This document shows positions 27,963-36,233 of a DNA stretch of 64,000 nucleotides, one piece after another. The notes below the pieces were generated by a model that was given only the letters and a program-made list of their open reading frames with translations, did no database searches and had not been told where the DNA came from. The stretch's first letter is position 1, and the number at the start of each line of letters is the position of its first letter. The position numbers and the translations under genes are program-made. The DNA comes from Candidatus Dormiibacterota bacterium (GTDB taxonomy: Bacteria; Vulcanimicrobiota; Vulcanimicrobiia; Vulcanimicrobiales; Vulcanimicrobiaceae): the NCBI GenBank assembly GCA_035532035.1, contig DATKRS010000004.1:62001-126000 (forward strand). The letters are read 5' to 3'.

Positions 27963-29158
27963 GTGCGTACGCGCTGGAGTGGCTCGACCTCATCGCTCGG
28001 TGGATCCATTTTACGGCCGGTATCGCATGGATCGGAACGTCGTTCTACTTCGTCTGGCTCGACGACAACCTGACCCGTCCGCGGCACGCGCAGGACGAGC
28101 AGGCCGGGGTTCTCGGCGAGCTGTGGTCCGTGCACGGCGGCGGCTTCTATCACAATCGCAAGTACTTGACGGGACCGAAGGGCGAGCCGCTGCCGGAGAC
28201 GCTCCACTGGTTCAAATGGGAGGCGTATACGACGTGGTTCTCGGGAATCGCGCTCATGGCCGTCGTCTATTGGGTCGGCGCTTCCACGTTTCTCATCGAT
28301 CCCAGCGTCATGTCGCTGACGCGCCCGGAGGCCATCGCGATCAGCATCGCGTCGCTCGTGCTCGGATGGGTGGTGTACGACGGCCTCTGCAGGCTGCTCC
28401 AGCGGCAGCCCCTCCTCCTCGGCGTCGCCGTATTCGTCTTCTTAGCAGCGCTCGCGTGGGCGCTGCTGCACCTCTTCAACCCGCAAGCCGCCTATCTCCA
28501 CATCGGTGCGATCATGGGAACGATCATGGTCGCGAACGTCGCGCACGTCATCATTCCCGGTCAGCGCGCGATGTTGGCGCAGATTCGGGCGGGCAAGGCG
28601 GTCGATCCCCTGCCGGGAATACGCGGGAAGACCCGCTCGGTGCACAATACGTATCTCACGCTGCCGGTGCTCTTCACGATGATCAGCGGGCACTATCCGA
28701 TGACATACCAAAGCCGGTTCGGGTGGCTCGTGCTCCTCGCGCTCGGCCTCGCCGGCGTGCTCGTGCGGTATTTCTTCATTCTCAGCCACGAGAAATACGG
28801 CCGCCGTCTCGTGTGGGGGCTTCCGATCGCAGCCGTAGTGCTGATCGCCGTCGCGGCACTGGCGATCGCGCCGCATGGCTCCGCGATGGCTGGACCGGTC
28901 AGCTTCGCGCAGATCGCGCCGATCGTGCGGGAGCGATGCGCGGTCTGCCACTCGGCACACCCGACGCAGCCGGGATTTGCGAGCGCTCCGAACGGCGTCC
29001 TGCTCGACACGCCCGAAGAGGTTCGCTCGAATGCCCAGCGCATAGAGGCGCAGGCGGTGGAGACGCACGCGATGCCTCTGGGTAACGTTACGGGCATGAC
29101 ACAGCGCGAGCGCGACGAAATCGGCGCTTGGATCGCACGCGGAGCGGAGGTTCCCTGA
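27959..29158 (+). CDS. puuD: Membrane urate oxidase with cytochrome c domain
   Basis: The 399-residue PuuD-type protein oxidises urate to 5-hydroxyisourate and passes electrons to the respiratory chain rather than to oxygen directly. About eight membrane segments fill residues 1-300 (the first is WLDLIARWIHFTAGIAWIGT), with the conserved HGGGFYHNRKYLTGP loop. After residue 315 comes a periplasmic cytochrome c domain with a CAVCH haem site and a distal Met (AMPLG). It overlaps uraD by four bases and ends one base before uraH. It is known in bacteria lacking the classical uricase. Confidence 0.94.
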   Translation: MSAYALEWLDLIARWIHFTAGIAWIGTSFYFVWLDDNLTRPRHAQDEQAGVLGELWSVHGGGFYHNRKYLTGPKGEPLPETLHWFKWEAYTTWFSGIALMAVVYWVGASTFLIDPSVMSLTRPEAIAISIASLVLGWVVYDGLCRLLQRQPLLLGVAVFVFLAALAWALLHLFNPQAAYLHIGAIMGTIMVANVAHVIIPGQRAMLAQIRAGKAVDPLPGIRGKTRSVHNTYLTLPVLFTMISGHYPMTYQSRFGWLVLLALGLAGVLVRYFFILSHEKYGRRLVWGLPIAAVVLIAVAALAIAPHGSAMAGPVSFAQIAPIVRERCAVCHSAHPTQPGFASAPNGVLLDTPEEVRSNAQRIEAQAVETHAMPLGNVTGMTQRERDEIGAWIARGAEVP

Positions 29159-29159
29159 A

Positions 29160-29492
29160 ATGCCGTTATCGACGCACGTCCTCGACATCGCGCGCGGCGT
29201 GCCCGCCACCGAGCTGAAGGTTTCGCTCTACCGAATCGCATCCGGCTCGGCGGCGTTCGTCGCGGCCTCTGTGACCGATGCCGACGGCCGCATCGCAGCA
29301 CCCTTCGGCGGCGAGCTCGATGCGGGCATCTACGAGCTGCTCTTTGCCGCCGGAGCGTATTTCACGCACCACGGCATCTCCAGTTTTCTCACCGACGTCC
29401 CGGTGCGCTTCAGAATCGGCGAGGTCTCGGAGCGCTGTCACGTGCCGCTGCTCCTGTCGCCGTTCGGTTACAGCACGTACCGGGGAACCTAG
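29160..29492 (+). CDS. uraH: 5-hydroxyisourate hydrolase
   Basis: The 110-residue transthyretin-related protein hydrolyses 5-hydroxyisourate to OHCU. The family signatures are the N-terminal THVLDIARG and the C-terminal YSTYRGT (YRGS/T is the hallmark tetrapeptide). It starts one base after the puuD stop, so the three urate-to-allantoin enzymes are translated from one message. No signal peptide is present, so it acts in the cytoplasm. Confidence 0.94.
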   Translation: MPLSTHVLDIARGVPATELKVSLYRIASGSAAFVAASVTDADGRIAAPFGGELDAGIYELLFAAGAYFTHHGISSFLTDVPVRFRIGEVSERCHVPLLLSPFGYSTYRGT

Positions 29493-29506
29493 GCTCCTAA
29501 GGTGTG

Positions 29507-29884
29507 CTATTCGGGCTGCGCTTTGTATGTGGCCCAGCTCCCGAGGTGCGAAATGTCGGGTTCGTCGTCGCGCTCGATGAGATCGCGCGGATAGAGCATT
29601 GCCGAGGCAAACGAACCGTCGTCGAGTTCGATCTGCGCCTCGTACATGTCGGGGGGCTCTCCCGCGAGCAGGTCGTTATATTGATCGTCGCTCAGTTCGT
29701 AGAGTTCGCCGAGGATCGAGACACCGCCGTCGCGGACCTGATAGATGCCGGGGTGCCAGCCGTTCTTGACGGAGTGAAGCCGGTACTTCGGCGCCGTTCT
29801 CGCTTCGCCCACGAAGCGCGCCGAGCCGAGGTTCTTGTGATCCGGCTGGCCGCGCAGCGCGGAGCCGCAGATGAAGAATCGCAA
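29507..29884 (-). CDS. Allophanate hydrolase-related, gamma-glutamylcyclotransferase-like protein
   Basis: The 125-residue protein has the gamma-glutamylcyclotransferase-like fold: MRFFICGSALRGQPDH, FVGEARTAPKYRLHSV and GVSILGELYEL. This is the stand-alone form of the C-terminal domain of allophanate hydrolase, usually found in purine and urea catabolic clusters. Its reaction is not settled. It lies 14 bases downstream of the allantoate amidohydrolase gene on the same strand and closes the puuE-allC operon, convergent with uraH. Confidence 0.8.
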   Translation of the reverse strand: MRFFICGSALRGQPDHKNLGSARFVGEARTAPKYRLHSVKNGWHPGIYQVRDGGVSILGELYELSDDQYNDLLAGEPPDMYEAQIELDDGSFASAMLYPRDLIERDDEPDISHLGSWATYKAQPE

Positions 29885-29898
29885 CCGTCAGCCTTTCA

Positions 29899-31119
29899 TC
29901 AGATGACGAGCCTATCGACTTCGACGATCGAGGCCGCGAGAGCCGCAACGCCGACTTCGAGGTCGTGCGGCGAGGTTTCTTCTTCGGCTACGTGACTCCG
30001 TCCGCCAACCGACGGTACGAAGAGCATGGCAGTCGGCGCGATGAGGGCAAGACACATCGCGTCGTGACCCGCGCCGCTCGGAACGTCGATGGCGCGCTCT
30101 CCCATCGGTGCGACCGCTCGCGCGATGGCAGCCCGCAGCTTCGGATCCATCGGCGTCGGAGCGCGCGCTTCGAGGCGTTCGATTGCAGCGGCGACGCGGC
30201 GCTGTGCGTTCACCTTGCCCGCGCTCTCGCGCAGTGCGGTTTCGACCGCGTCGATGCGCGCGTCGTCCGGAGAGCGAATGTCGACGGAGAACGTGACGCG
30301 TCCCGGAATGACGTTGGTCGCGTTCGGGTCGAGCGTCAGGCTTCCGACCGTTGCGACGCTCTCGCCGGCGACGAGCGCCGCCCGCTCGATTGCAAGGATC
30401 ATCTCGGCTGCGGCGCAGAGCGCATCTCCGCGGCGCGACATGGGCACCGTCCCCGCGTGGCCGCTCGTCCCTTCGACGACGACGCGATACCGTCGCTGCC
30501 CCGCGATGGCCGTAACAATGCCGAGCGAAACGCCTTCGCGCTCGAGCACGGGACCCTGCTCGACGTGCAGCTCTACGTACGCCGCAACGCGCGTTTCGCT
30601 GCGCTTCGGAACGCCGTCGAGCAGTCCGCCGTCGGAGGCCGCAAGCGCCTGTGCTAGCGTCGTGCCGGCAGCGTCTGCGAGCGTGAGTGCGCGCGCGACA
30701 TCGTACGCCCCCGTGAAGACGGAGCTGCCAAGACAACCCAGGGGAAACCGGCTGCCCTCCTCGCCGGCCCACGCAACGGCTTCGACCGGATGCTCCGTCG
30801 CCGCGTTGCGCTCGTCGAGCGCCTCGAGCGCGCAAAGCGCGGCGACCACGCCGTACGCGCCGTCGTACGCGCCGCCGGTCGGCACCGTGTCGAGATGCGA
30901 TCCGACGAGAATCGGCCGAGCTCCGTCGCGCACGCCGTCTCTGCGCGCGAAGAGATTGCCGACGCTGTCTTGCGTGAGCGCGTAGCCGCGCGCCCGGGCC
31001 CAAGCGGCGAACGCCTCGCGAGCGCGGCGCTCCTGCGGCGTGGCGAGAGCGCGATCGATTCCCGTCTCGTGGCGTCCGAGTTGCGCCAGCTCGGCGAGTC
31101 GCTCGACGACCGCGCTCAC
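29899..31119 (-). CDS. allC: Allantoate amidohydrolase (M20 family)
   Basis: The 406-residue Zn/Mn-dependent amidohydrolase converts allantoate to ureidoglycine plus ammonia and CO2; N-carbamoyl-amino-acid hydrolase is the close alternative. Metal and active-site motifs are GSHLDTVPTGGAYDG, AGEEGSRFP, HVEQGPVLE, SGHAGTVPM and GAGHDA. The frame is open far upstream, but the GTG at 31119 overlaps the puuE stop by GTGA and gives the normal N-terminus. It acts directly after PuuE allantoinase, its operon partner. Confidence 0.9.
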   Translation of the reverse strand: MSAVVERLAELAQLGRHETGIDRALATPQERRAREAFAAWARARGYALTQDSVGNLFARRDGVRDGARPILVGSHLDTVPTGGAYDGAYGVVAALCALEALDERNAATEHPVEAVAWAGEEGSRFPLGCLGSSVFTGAYDVARALTLADAAGTTLAQALAASDGGLLDGVPKRSETRVAAYVELHVEQGPVLEREGVSLGIVTAIAGQRRYRVVVEGTSGHAGTVPMSRRGDALCAAAEMILAIERAALVAGESVATVGSLTLDPNATNVIPGRVTFSVDIRSPDDARIDAVETALRESAGKVNAQRRVAAAIERLEARAPTPMDPKLRAAIARAVAPMGERAIDVPSGAGHDAMCLALIAPTAMLFVPSVGGRSHVAEEETSPHDLEVGVAALAASIVEVDRLVI

Positions 31120-32024
31120 CGCGCAGGATGCTCCGCGATCCAGTGCCGGGCGATTTCGACGCGGCGACACGTCCAGACGCGCTCGTGTGACAGGACGTGA
31201 TCGAGAAAACGCTCGAGCGCCGCGGCGCGGCCGGGACGGCCGGCGAGACGGCAGTGCAAGCCGATCGACATCATCTTCGGCTGGGTTGCGCCTTCGCGAT
31301 AGAGGACGTCGAACGTATCGCGGAGGTACTCGAAGTATCCCGACGGCGACGTAAACCCGGGGGCTACGGAGAACTTCATGTCGTTGGCGTCCAGGGTGTA
31401 GGGAATCACGAGATGATCCTTGTCGCGCACGCGCACCCAATACGGAAGATCGTCGTTGTAGGCATCGGAGTCGTAGAGGAATCCGCCCTCTTCGACGATG
31501 AGGCGGCGCGTATTGAGGCTCGGCGCGTAACGGCAATACCACCCGTACGGGCGTTCGCCGATCGTGCGCGTCAGCGACTCGACGGCGAGCCGCATCTCCT
31601 CGCGTTCTCGTTCCTCGCTCATCCCGGAGAAGTCGACCCACCGCCGGCCGTGCGAGCAGACTTCATGCCCTGCCTCGCGAATCGCTCGTGCCGCTTCGGG
31701 ATTGCGCTCGAGCGCGAGCGCCGCACCGAAGATGGTCACGCTCAGCCGGCGCTCGGCGAAGATTCTCATCAAGCGCCAGAATCCGGCGCGGCTGCCGTAT
31801 TCATAAATGGACTCGACGATGAGGTCGCGCTTGCCCGGGCCGAGCGTTGCCCCCGGCACCTCGGTGAGATAGGTCTCCGCGTGCTCGTCACCGTCGGGTA
31901 TCGAATACTCGGAACCTTCCTCGTAGTTCAGGACGATTTGCACCGCGATGCGCGCATCGCCGGGCCAGTGCGGGTGAGGCGGGCGCGAACCATAGCCGAC
32001 GAGATCGCGCGGATACGACTCCAT
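31116..32024 (-). CDS. puuE: Allantoinase PuuE (polysaccharide deacetylase family)
   Basis: The 302-residue protein belongs to the metal-independent allantoinases of the polysaccharide deacetylase fold, which open allantoin to allantoate. Typical sequences are YPRDLVGYGSRPPHPHWP, VQIVLNYEEGSEYS, EVCSHGRRW and SIGLHCRLAGRPGR. The ATG at 32022-32024 gives the standard start; a TTG at 32069 would add 15 residues without family support. It leads the minus-strand puuE-allC-GGCT operon and faces a small gene across an 80-base gap. Confidence 0.91.
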   Translation of the reverse strand: MESYPRDLVGYGSRPPHPHWPGDARIAVQIVLNYEEGSEYSIPDGDEHAETYLTEVPGATLGPGKRDLIVESIYEYGSRAGFWRLMRIFAERRLSVTIFGAALALERNPEAARAIREAGHEVCSHGRRWVDFSGMSEEREREEMRLAVESLTRTIGERPYGWYCRYAPSLNTRRLIVEEGGFLYDSDAYNDDLPYWVRVRDKDHLVIPYTLDANDMKFSVAPGFTSPSGYFEYLRDTFDVLYREGATQPKMMSIGLHCRLAGRPGRAAALERFLDHVLSHERVWTCRRVEIARHWIAEHPAR

Positions 32025-32104
32025 CCCGCGAAGATAAAGGCTCGCGGCGAGAGTTTCCTGCCCCGGCAACGCGGCGGAAACATCCGCGAGCTATGCTGTG
32101 CTCT

Positions 32105-32359
32105 ATGGAGATAACGTGGAGGCCGCTGCGCGCGCACGAGCCGCGCGCGAAGATGCCCGCAAGCGCGTTCGCGTTTCCAAAGGAGCGTAAAGAGCCCCTC
32201 GTCGACGCCGCGCACGTACGCAGCGCGATCGCACGGTTCTCACAGGTCGCGGGCGCAAGCGATCGCGAGCGCGCGCTGGCATTCGAGAACATTCGCGCCG
32301 CGGCGCAGTACTACGGCGTGAGCCTGCATGCCGGGAGCTGGCACGACCTGGTCGGGTAA
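32105..32359 (+). CDS. Small conserved protein, DUF6582-like
   Basis: The 84-residue product contains the pattern MPASAFAFPKERKEPLVDAA then HVRSAIARF and FENIRAAAQYYGV, which I recognise from small uncharacterised proteins (DUF6582-like, also found in phage and mobile contexts). It is rich in charged residues and predicted cytoplasmic. An ATG at 32093 in frame would add four residues. I prefer 32105 because a TATGCT hexamer at 32092-32097 could be a -10 box giving a leaderless message. Function unknown. It sits alone between puuE and psuG. Confidence 0.6.
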   Translation: MEITWRPLRAHEPRAKMPASAFAFPKERKEPLVDAAHVRSAIARFSQVAGASDRERALAFENIRAAAQYYGVSLHAGSWHDLVG

Positions 32360-32365
32360 GGGTCG

Positions 32366-33271
32366 CTAGGACGCCAGAGCGATCGCGATCTCGGCTGCCA
32401 GTGCAGCGTTCGATAGCACGAGCGCGACGTTCGCGTCGAGACTCTTGTGCGCAGTCGACGTCAGCAAACGGTCGAGGAGCCACGGCGAGAGCTCTTTTCC
32501 ACCGATCCGTGCGGCTGCTGCGGCGGCGACGGCATCCGCGATGTACCGTTCCATTTCGGCTGCGGGGATCTCATGCTCCGCAGCGATCGGGTTTGCGACG
32601 ACGATGCCCGAGCGCAATCCCAGTGCCGTCTGCGCGCGCACGAGGGCGGCGACCGCTGCCGGCGTGTCGAGCCGCTGCGCGAGGCGCAGCCCGCTCGAGC
32701 GACTCCAAAATGCGGGGAACTCGCTCGTGCGGTAGCCGACGACCGGCACGCCGCGGGTCTCGAGCGCCTCCAACGTCTTGGGAAGATCGAGGATTGCCTT
32801 CGCGCCCGCGCAGACGACGGCGACCGGCGAGCTCGCGATCGCGTCGAGATCGCCCGAGACGTCCATCGTTTGTGCGACGCCGCGATGGACGCCGCCGATG
32901 CCGCCGGTCGCGAAGACCGCGATTCCAGCGAGCGCGGCGCAATGCACGGTGGCCGCGACCGTCGTCGCCGCGTCGGCGTTCGTCGCCAGCGCATATGCGA
33001 GATCCGAACGGCCGGCCTTGAGCATCGGCGCCTGCGCTATGTGCGCGAGTTGCGCATCGTCGAGCCCGACGTGGATCCGGCCGCCGAGAACGGCGATCGT
33101 TGCAGGAACGGCTCCGGCGCCGCGCACGGCGCGCTCGATGTCGCGTGCGGTCTCGAGATTGCGAGGAAACGGCATACCGTGCGAGAGGATCGTCGTCTCG
33201 AGCGCGACGATCGGCGTCCTCGTTGCTCGAGCGCGCTCGACTTCTTGCGAGTAGTGCAGGATGCGGGTCAT
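32366..33271 (-). CDS. psuG: Pseudouridine-5'-phosphate glycosidase
   Basis: The 301-residue enzyme cleaves the C-glycosidic bond of pseudouridine 5'-phosphate to uracil and ribose 5-phosphate. Family motifs are VALETTILSHGMPFPRN, ATIAVLGGRIHVGL, FATGGIGGVHRG, VVCAGAKAILDLPKTLE (with the catalytic Lys) and VGYRTSEFPAFW. Length is normal. Its ATG overlaps the psuK stop (ATGA), so kinase and glycosidase are translationally coupled. It is the last gene of a six-gene minus-strand operon. Confidence 0.94.
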   Translation of the reverse strand: MTRILHYSQEVERARATRTPIVALETTILSHGMPFPRNLETARDIERAVRGAGAVPATIAVLGGRIHVGLDDAQLAHIAQAPMLKAGRSDLAYALATNADAATTVAATVHCAALAGIAVFATGGIGGVHRGVAQTMDVSGDLDAIASSPVAVVCAGAKAILDLPKTLEALETRGVPVVGYRTSEFPAFWSRSSGLRLAQRLDTPAAVAALVRAQTALGLRSGIVVANPIAAEHEIPAAEMERYIADAVAAAAAARIGGKELSPWLLDRLLTSTAHKSLDANVALVLSNAALAAEIAIALAS

Positions 33272-34113
33272 CGCGGAACCGCCGCGGGCGATTCCACCGT
33301 GCGTGCTGCCAAACGCAGACCGGCGCGAGCGGCGTGGTCGAGAGTGCGGCCCTGGAGCAGCCCGTAGAGCGTGCCGGCGATCAGAGCGTCCCCGGCGCCC
33401 GTGACGTCCACCGCGCGCGCGGAGGGCGCGCAGAGCTCGGTGCGCTCGCTACCGGCGACGATCGAGATGCCCTGCGCGCCGCGTGAGATTACGGTATTCC
33501 GTGCGTTGCATCGTCCGAGCACCGCGGCTTCGTCCCGGTTCGCGAAGAGCAAGTCGACCGCCGATAGGTCTTCGGGTAAAGAGCGCACTTTTGCGACGCT
33601 CGTGCCGTCAACGGCGAGACGCCAGCGAGCGGCGCTCCGGCGATCCACGCAGGCTGCGAGGATCGCTCTCGGGAGATTGCAATCGAGAAACACCCATTGC
33701 GCATCGGCGGCCGCTGCGAGCCAGCGATCGAGATCCTCGATCGAGAGCGATTCCAGGACGTGCGCGTCGCACGCTCCGGTAAAAAGCTCGCCGTCTGGAC
33801 CGATGATGGCTGCGTACTCCGCCGTCACGGCGCGCGGCAGAGTGCGAACGCCTGACACGTCGCAGCCGGCGTCGGCGAGCTGCTGCAGCATCGCGCGTCC
33901 GCCCTCGTCGTCACCGACCACGGAGAAGAGCGAGACGTCGGCGCCCAGGCGCGCAAGGTTTTCGGCGACGTTGCGAGCGACGCCACCGAATCCGCTGCGG
34001 ACCCGCGCTGGATTCGACGTTCCCACCAGCGCGGGCTGCTCGGTGAAGAAGATGCGATCGAGCGCAGCCGCGCCGATGCAGACGATGGGTCCCGGCCGGG
34101 CGCGCGTACGCAT
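33268..34113 (-). CDS. psuK: Pseudouridine kinase (PfkB family)
   Basis: The 281-residue PfkB-type kinase begins IVCIGAAALDRIFF and has the substrate-site GGVARNVAENLARLGADVSLFS and the C-terminal anion-hole motif DVTGAGDALIAG. Coupling to psuG identifies it as the kinase that makes pseudouridine 5'-phosphate. The ATG at 34111-34113 is chosen over upstream in-frame starts because the extra N-terminus would lie in the preceding gene and has no family likeness. It starts four bases after the stop of the oxidoreductase gene. Confidence 0.91.
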   Translation of the reverse strand: MRTRARPGPIVCIGAAALDRIFFTEQPALVGTSNPARVRSGFGGVARNVAENLARLGADVSLFSVVGDDEGGRAMLQQLADAGCDVSGVRTLPRAVTAEYAAIIGPDGELFTGACDAHVLESLSIEDLDRWLAAAADAQWVFLDCNLPRAILAACVDRRSAARWRLAVDGTSVAKVRSLPEDLSAVDLLFANRDEAAVLGRCNARNTVISRGAQGISIVAGSERTELCAPSARAVDVTGAGDALIAGTLYGLLQGRTLDHAARAGLRLAARTVESPAAVPR

Positions 34114-34117
34114 GCCG

Positions 34118-35356
34118 CTAGAACCGTCCGATGCGAAAGGCCGTGAGATCGACCGGCGGCGCCTCGTGCTCGAGCAGATCCGCAACGCAGCGCGCGGTAA
34201 TTGCAGATTGCATCAAGCCCCGGCGCTCGTGACCGAACGCTACGACGATACCGGGGTGTCGAGGCAGCTCGCCGATCGCGGGAAGCGAATCCGGTAGCGA
34301 AGGCCGATTCCCCATCCAGCGCGTCGCTGGATCCCGTCGCAGCTGTGGAAGATACTTGCGCGCGATCTCGTAGAGGAGGTCCGAACGATAGAAGTTCGGC
34401 GGCGCGTCGAGTCCTGCGAACTCGACCGTTCCGGCGAGTCGCAGCCCGTCTTCCATCGGCGTCGCGCAGAAATGATCCTCCTCGAAGAGCAGCGTCCGCG
34501 TCGGCGCAACGCCGGGCTGCGCGAGCATGAGGTGATAGCCCCGCGCGCTTTCGAGGGGAACCGAATACCCGAGTCCGCGTAACAACCGGCCGGACCACGC
34601 GCCCGCGGCGATGACGACGCGAGGGGCGCGAACGTCATCGGCTCCCGCGCGCACGATCCAGCCGTTCCCGAACGGCTCGACTGCATCGGCTCGTGCGTGC
34701 AGCACGACGCCTCCATTGGCGCGGAAATGCTGCGCTAAGGCGGCGCCGTAGGCGCCTGGATTCGTACAGCGGTGCGAGTCAGGAAAGACGACGGCACCGG
34801 CGACGTCGCGGGAGACGATCGGCTCGGCGGCGAGGAGTGCGTCACGATCGATCGCTTCCGCGCGAAACCCTTCGGAGGCGAGAACCGGGATGAGCTTCGC
34901 CGTCATTTCGAGCGTTTTCGCGCTCGCGCATACGTGAAAGACGCTCTCGCGAACGAGATAGCGCGATGCTCCCGCGCGCGCGGCGAGGTCGTCGTGCGCA
35001 TGCGCTGCAAGCCGGTTGAGCGGCGCGAGCGCGGCGATCGCGCGTCGTACCGCCTCCGGCCGGGCCGCCAAGAGAAAACGCAGGCCCCAACCCGCGAGGT
35101 GCGGCAGGTACGTGGGTGCGACGACGAGTGGACCGCGCTTGTCGAAGAGCATGCGCGCAAGACCCGCCGCCACCGCGGGCGACGGAATGGGAAAGATGTC
35201 GTCGTAGGCGAGGTATCCTGCGCTGCCCGCGGCAGTGCCGGCTCCCATTTCGTCGCGCTCGACGACGGTGACCGCACGGCCTCGCCGCTGGAGTTCGATT
35301 GCGGTGCACGTACCGACGATGCCGCCGCCGACGACGACGACGTCAGCGTTGGGCAA
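34118..35356 (-). CDS. FAD-dependent D-amino acid oxidoreductase (probable D-hydroxyproline dehydrogenase)
   Basis: The 412-residue DAO-family flavoprotein begins with the dinucleotide-binding motif VVVGGGIVGTCTAIELQRRG and ends with a FGHERRGLMQSAITARCVADL-type closing helix. DadA and D-hydroxyproline dehydrogenases share this form. The flanking 4-hydroxyproline-type epimerase and DapA-family deaminase point to oxidation of cis-4-hydroxy-D-proline to pyrroline-4-hydroxy-2-carboxylate. Electron acceptor and substrate are inferred from context. It overlaps the upstream DapA-like gene by 14 bases. Confidence 0.85.
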   Translation of the reverse strand: MPNADVVVVGGGIVGTCTAIELQRRGRAVTVVERDEMGAGTAAGSAGYLAYDDIFPIPSPAVAAGLARMLFDKRGPLVVAPTYLPHLAGWGLRFLLAARPEAVRRAIAALAPLNRLAAHAHDDLAARAGASRYLVRESVFHVCASAKTLEMTAKLIPVLASEGFRAEAIDRDALLAAEPIVSRDVAGAVVFPDSHRCTNPGAYGAALAQHFRANGGVVLHARADAVEPFGNGWIVRAGADDVRAPRVVIAAGAWSGRLLRGLGYSVPLESARGYHLMLAQPGVAPTRTLLFEEDHFCATPMEDGLRLAGTVEFAGLDAPPNFYRSDLLYEIARKYLPQLRRDPATRWMGNRPSLPDSLPAIGELPRHPGIVVAFGHERRGLMQSAITARCVADLLEHEAPPVDLTAFRIGRF

Positions 35357-36224
35357 TGGAAAGAAAGGCTTCGAGCGCCGCGGCGATCGTCCGGCGGTCC
35401 GCGTCTTCTAAAGGAAGACGCGGCGGTCGCGGTGCTCCGGCGGGATTGCCGATGAGATCGAACGCGTATTTGATCGCCTGGACGAACGTCGGCTTGGAGT
35501 CGTAGCGAAAGAGTGGAAGGAGGCGCCGGTAGAGATTCGCGGCTCTCTCGATCTCGCCGGCGCGTACGAGATCGTAGAGCTCGACGCTCTCGCTCGCGAG
35601 CACGTTGCTCAAGCCGGCTATCCAGCCGGTCGCGCCCGCAAGCATGCCTTCGAGAGCGAGATCGTCGCAGCCGACGATGACCTCGAGACGCGTGCGATCG
35701 AGGATTTCGGGAATGCGGCGAACGTCGCCCGAGTACTCCTTGACGGCTACGAGATTCTCGATGGGCGCGAGTTCCGCGAGGAGTTCCGGCGTCAGATCGA
35801 CCGTCGTATCGAAGGGGTTGTTGTACGCAACGATCGGAAGGCCGACCGCGGCGAGCGCCTCGTACCACGCACGAATTTCGCTCCGGCTGGGGCGGTACGC
35901 GCTTGGCGGCAACGCCATGATGCCGGCGGCACCGCACCGCCGGGCATGCTCGGCCCAGCGCACGGCGTTGCGCGTCGAGGACGCGCCGGTTCCGACGACG
36001 ACCGGCACGCGATCCCGGCAAACGTCTGCCACCGTTTCGACGACGAGCGTGCGCTCTGCATCGGCAAGCGCAGCGTACTCCCCGCACGAGCCCGCGGAGA
36101 CGATGCCGTGAACGCCGCGATCGAGAAGCCACCGGACGTGCGTGCGAAGTCTCGCCTCGTCGACGCGATCGTCGTGCGTAAACGGCGTGATAACGGCAAC
36201 GTAGACTCCGGCGAAGCGCGGCAC
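35343..36224 (-). CDS. DapA-family lyase, probable pyrroline-4-hydroxy-2-carboxylate deaminase
   Basis: The 293-residue aldolase-class-I barrel has Schiff-base Lys K162 (VAVKEYSGD), Tyr Y134 (VAYNNP) and the substrate loop AGSCGEYAAL. That loop replaces the GTTGE of true dihydrodipicolinate synthase, so this is not the lysine enzyme; a bona fide dapA is at 56337. In hydroxyproline pathways a DapA-family enzyme deaminates pyrroline-4-hydroxy-2-carboxylate to alpha-ketoglutarate semialdehyde, which fits its neighbours. It starts nine bases after the epimerase stop. Confidence 0.87.
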   Translation of the reverse strand: MPRFAGVYVAVITPFTHDDRVDEARLRTHVRWLLDRGVHGIVSAGSCGEYAALADAERTLVVETVADVCRDRVPVVVGTGASSTRNAVRWAEHARRCGAAGIMALPPSAYRPSRSEIRAWYEALAAVGLPIVAYNNPFDTTVDLTPELLAELAPIENLVAVKEYSGDVRRIPEILDRTRLEVIVGCDDLALEGMLAGATGWIAGLSNVLASESVELYDLVRAGEIERAANLYRRLLPLFRYDSKPTFVQAIKYAFDLIGNPAGAPRPPRLPLEDADRRTIAAALEAFLSIAQR

Positions 36225-36233
36225 TCGGGGCTC

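Noticed and set aside
35343-36224. Second dapA for lysine synthesis
   Set aside because: The substrate loop is AGSCGEY, not the STGEG seen in the real dapA at 56337, and the neighbours are hydroxyproline-type enzymes.
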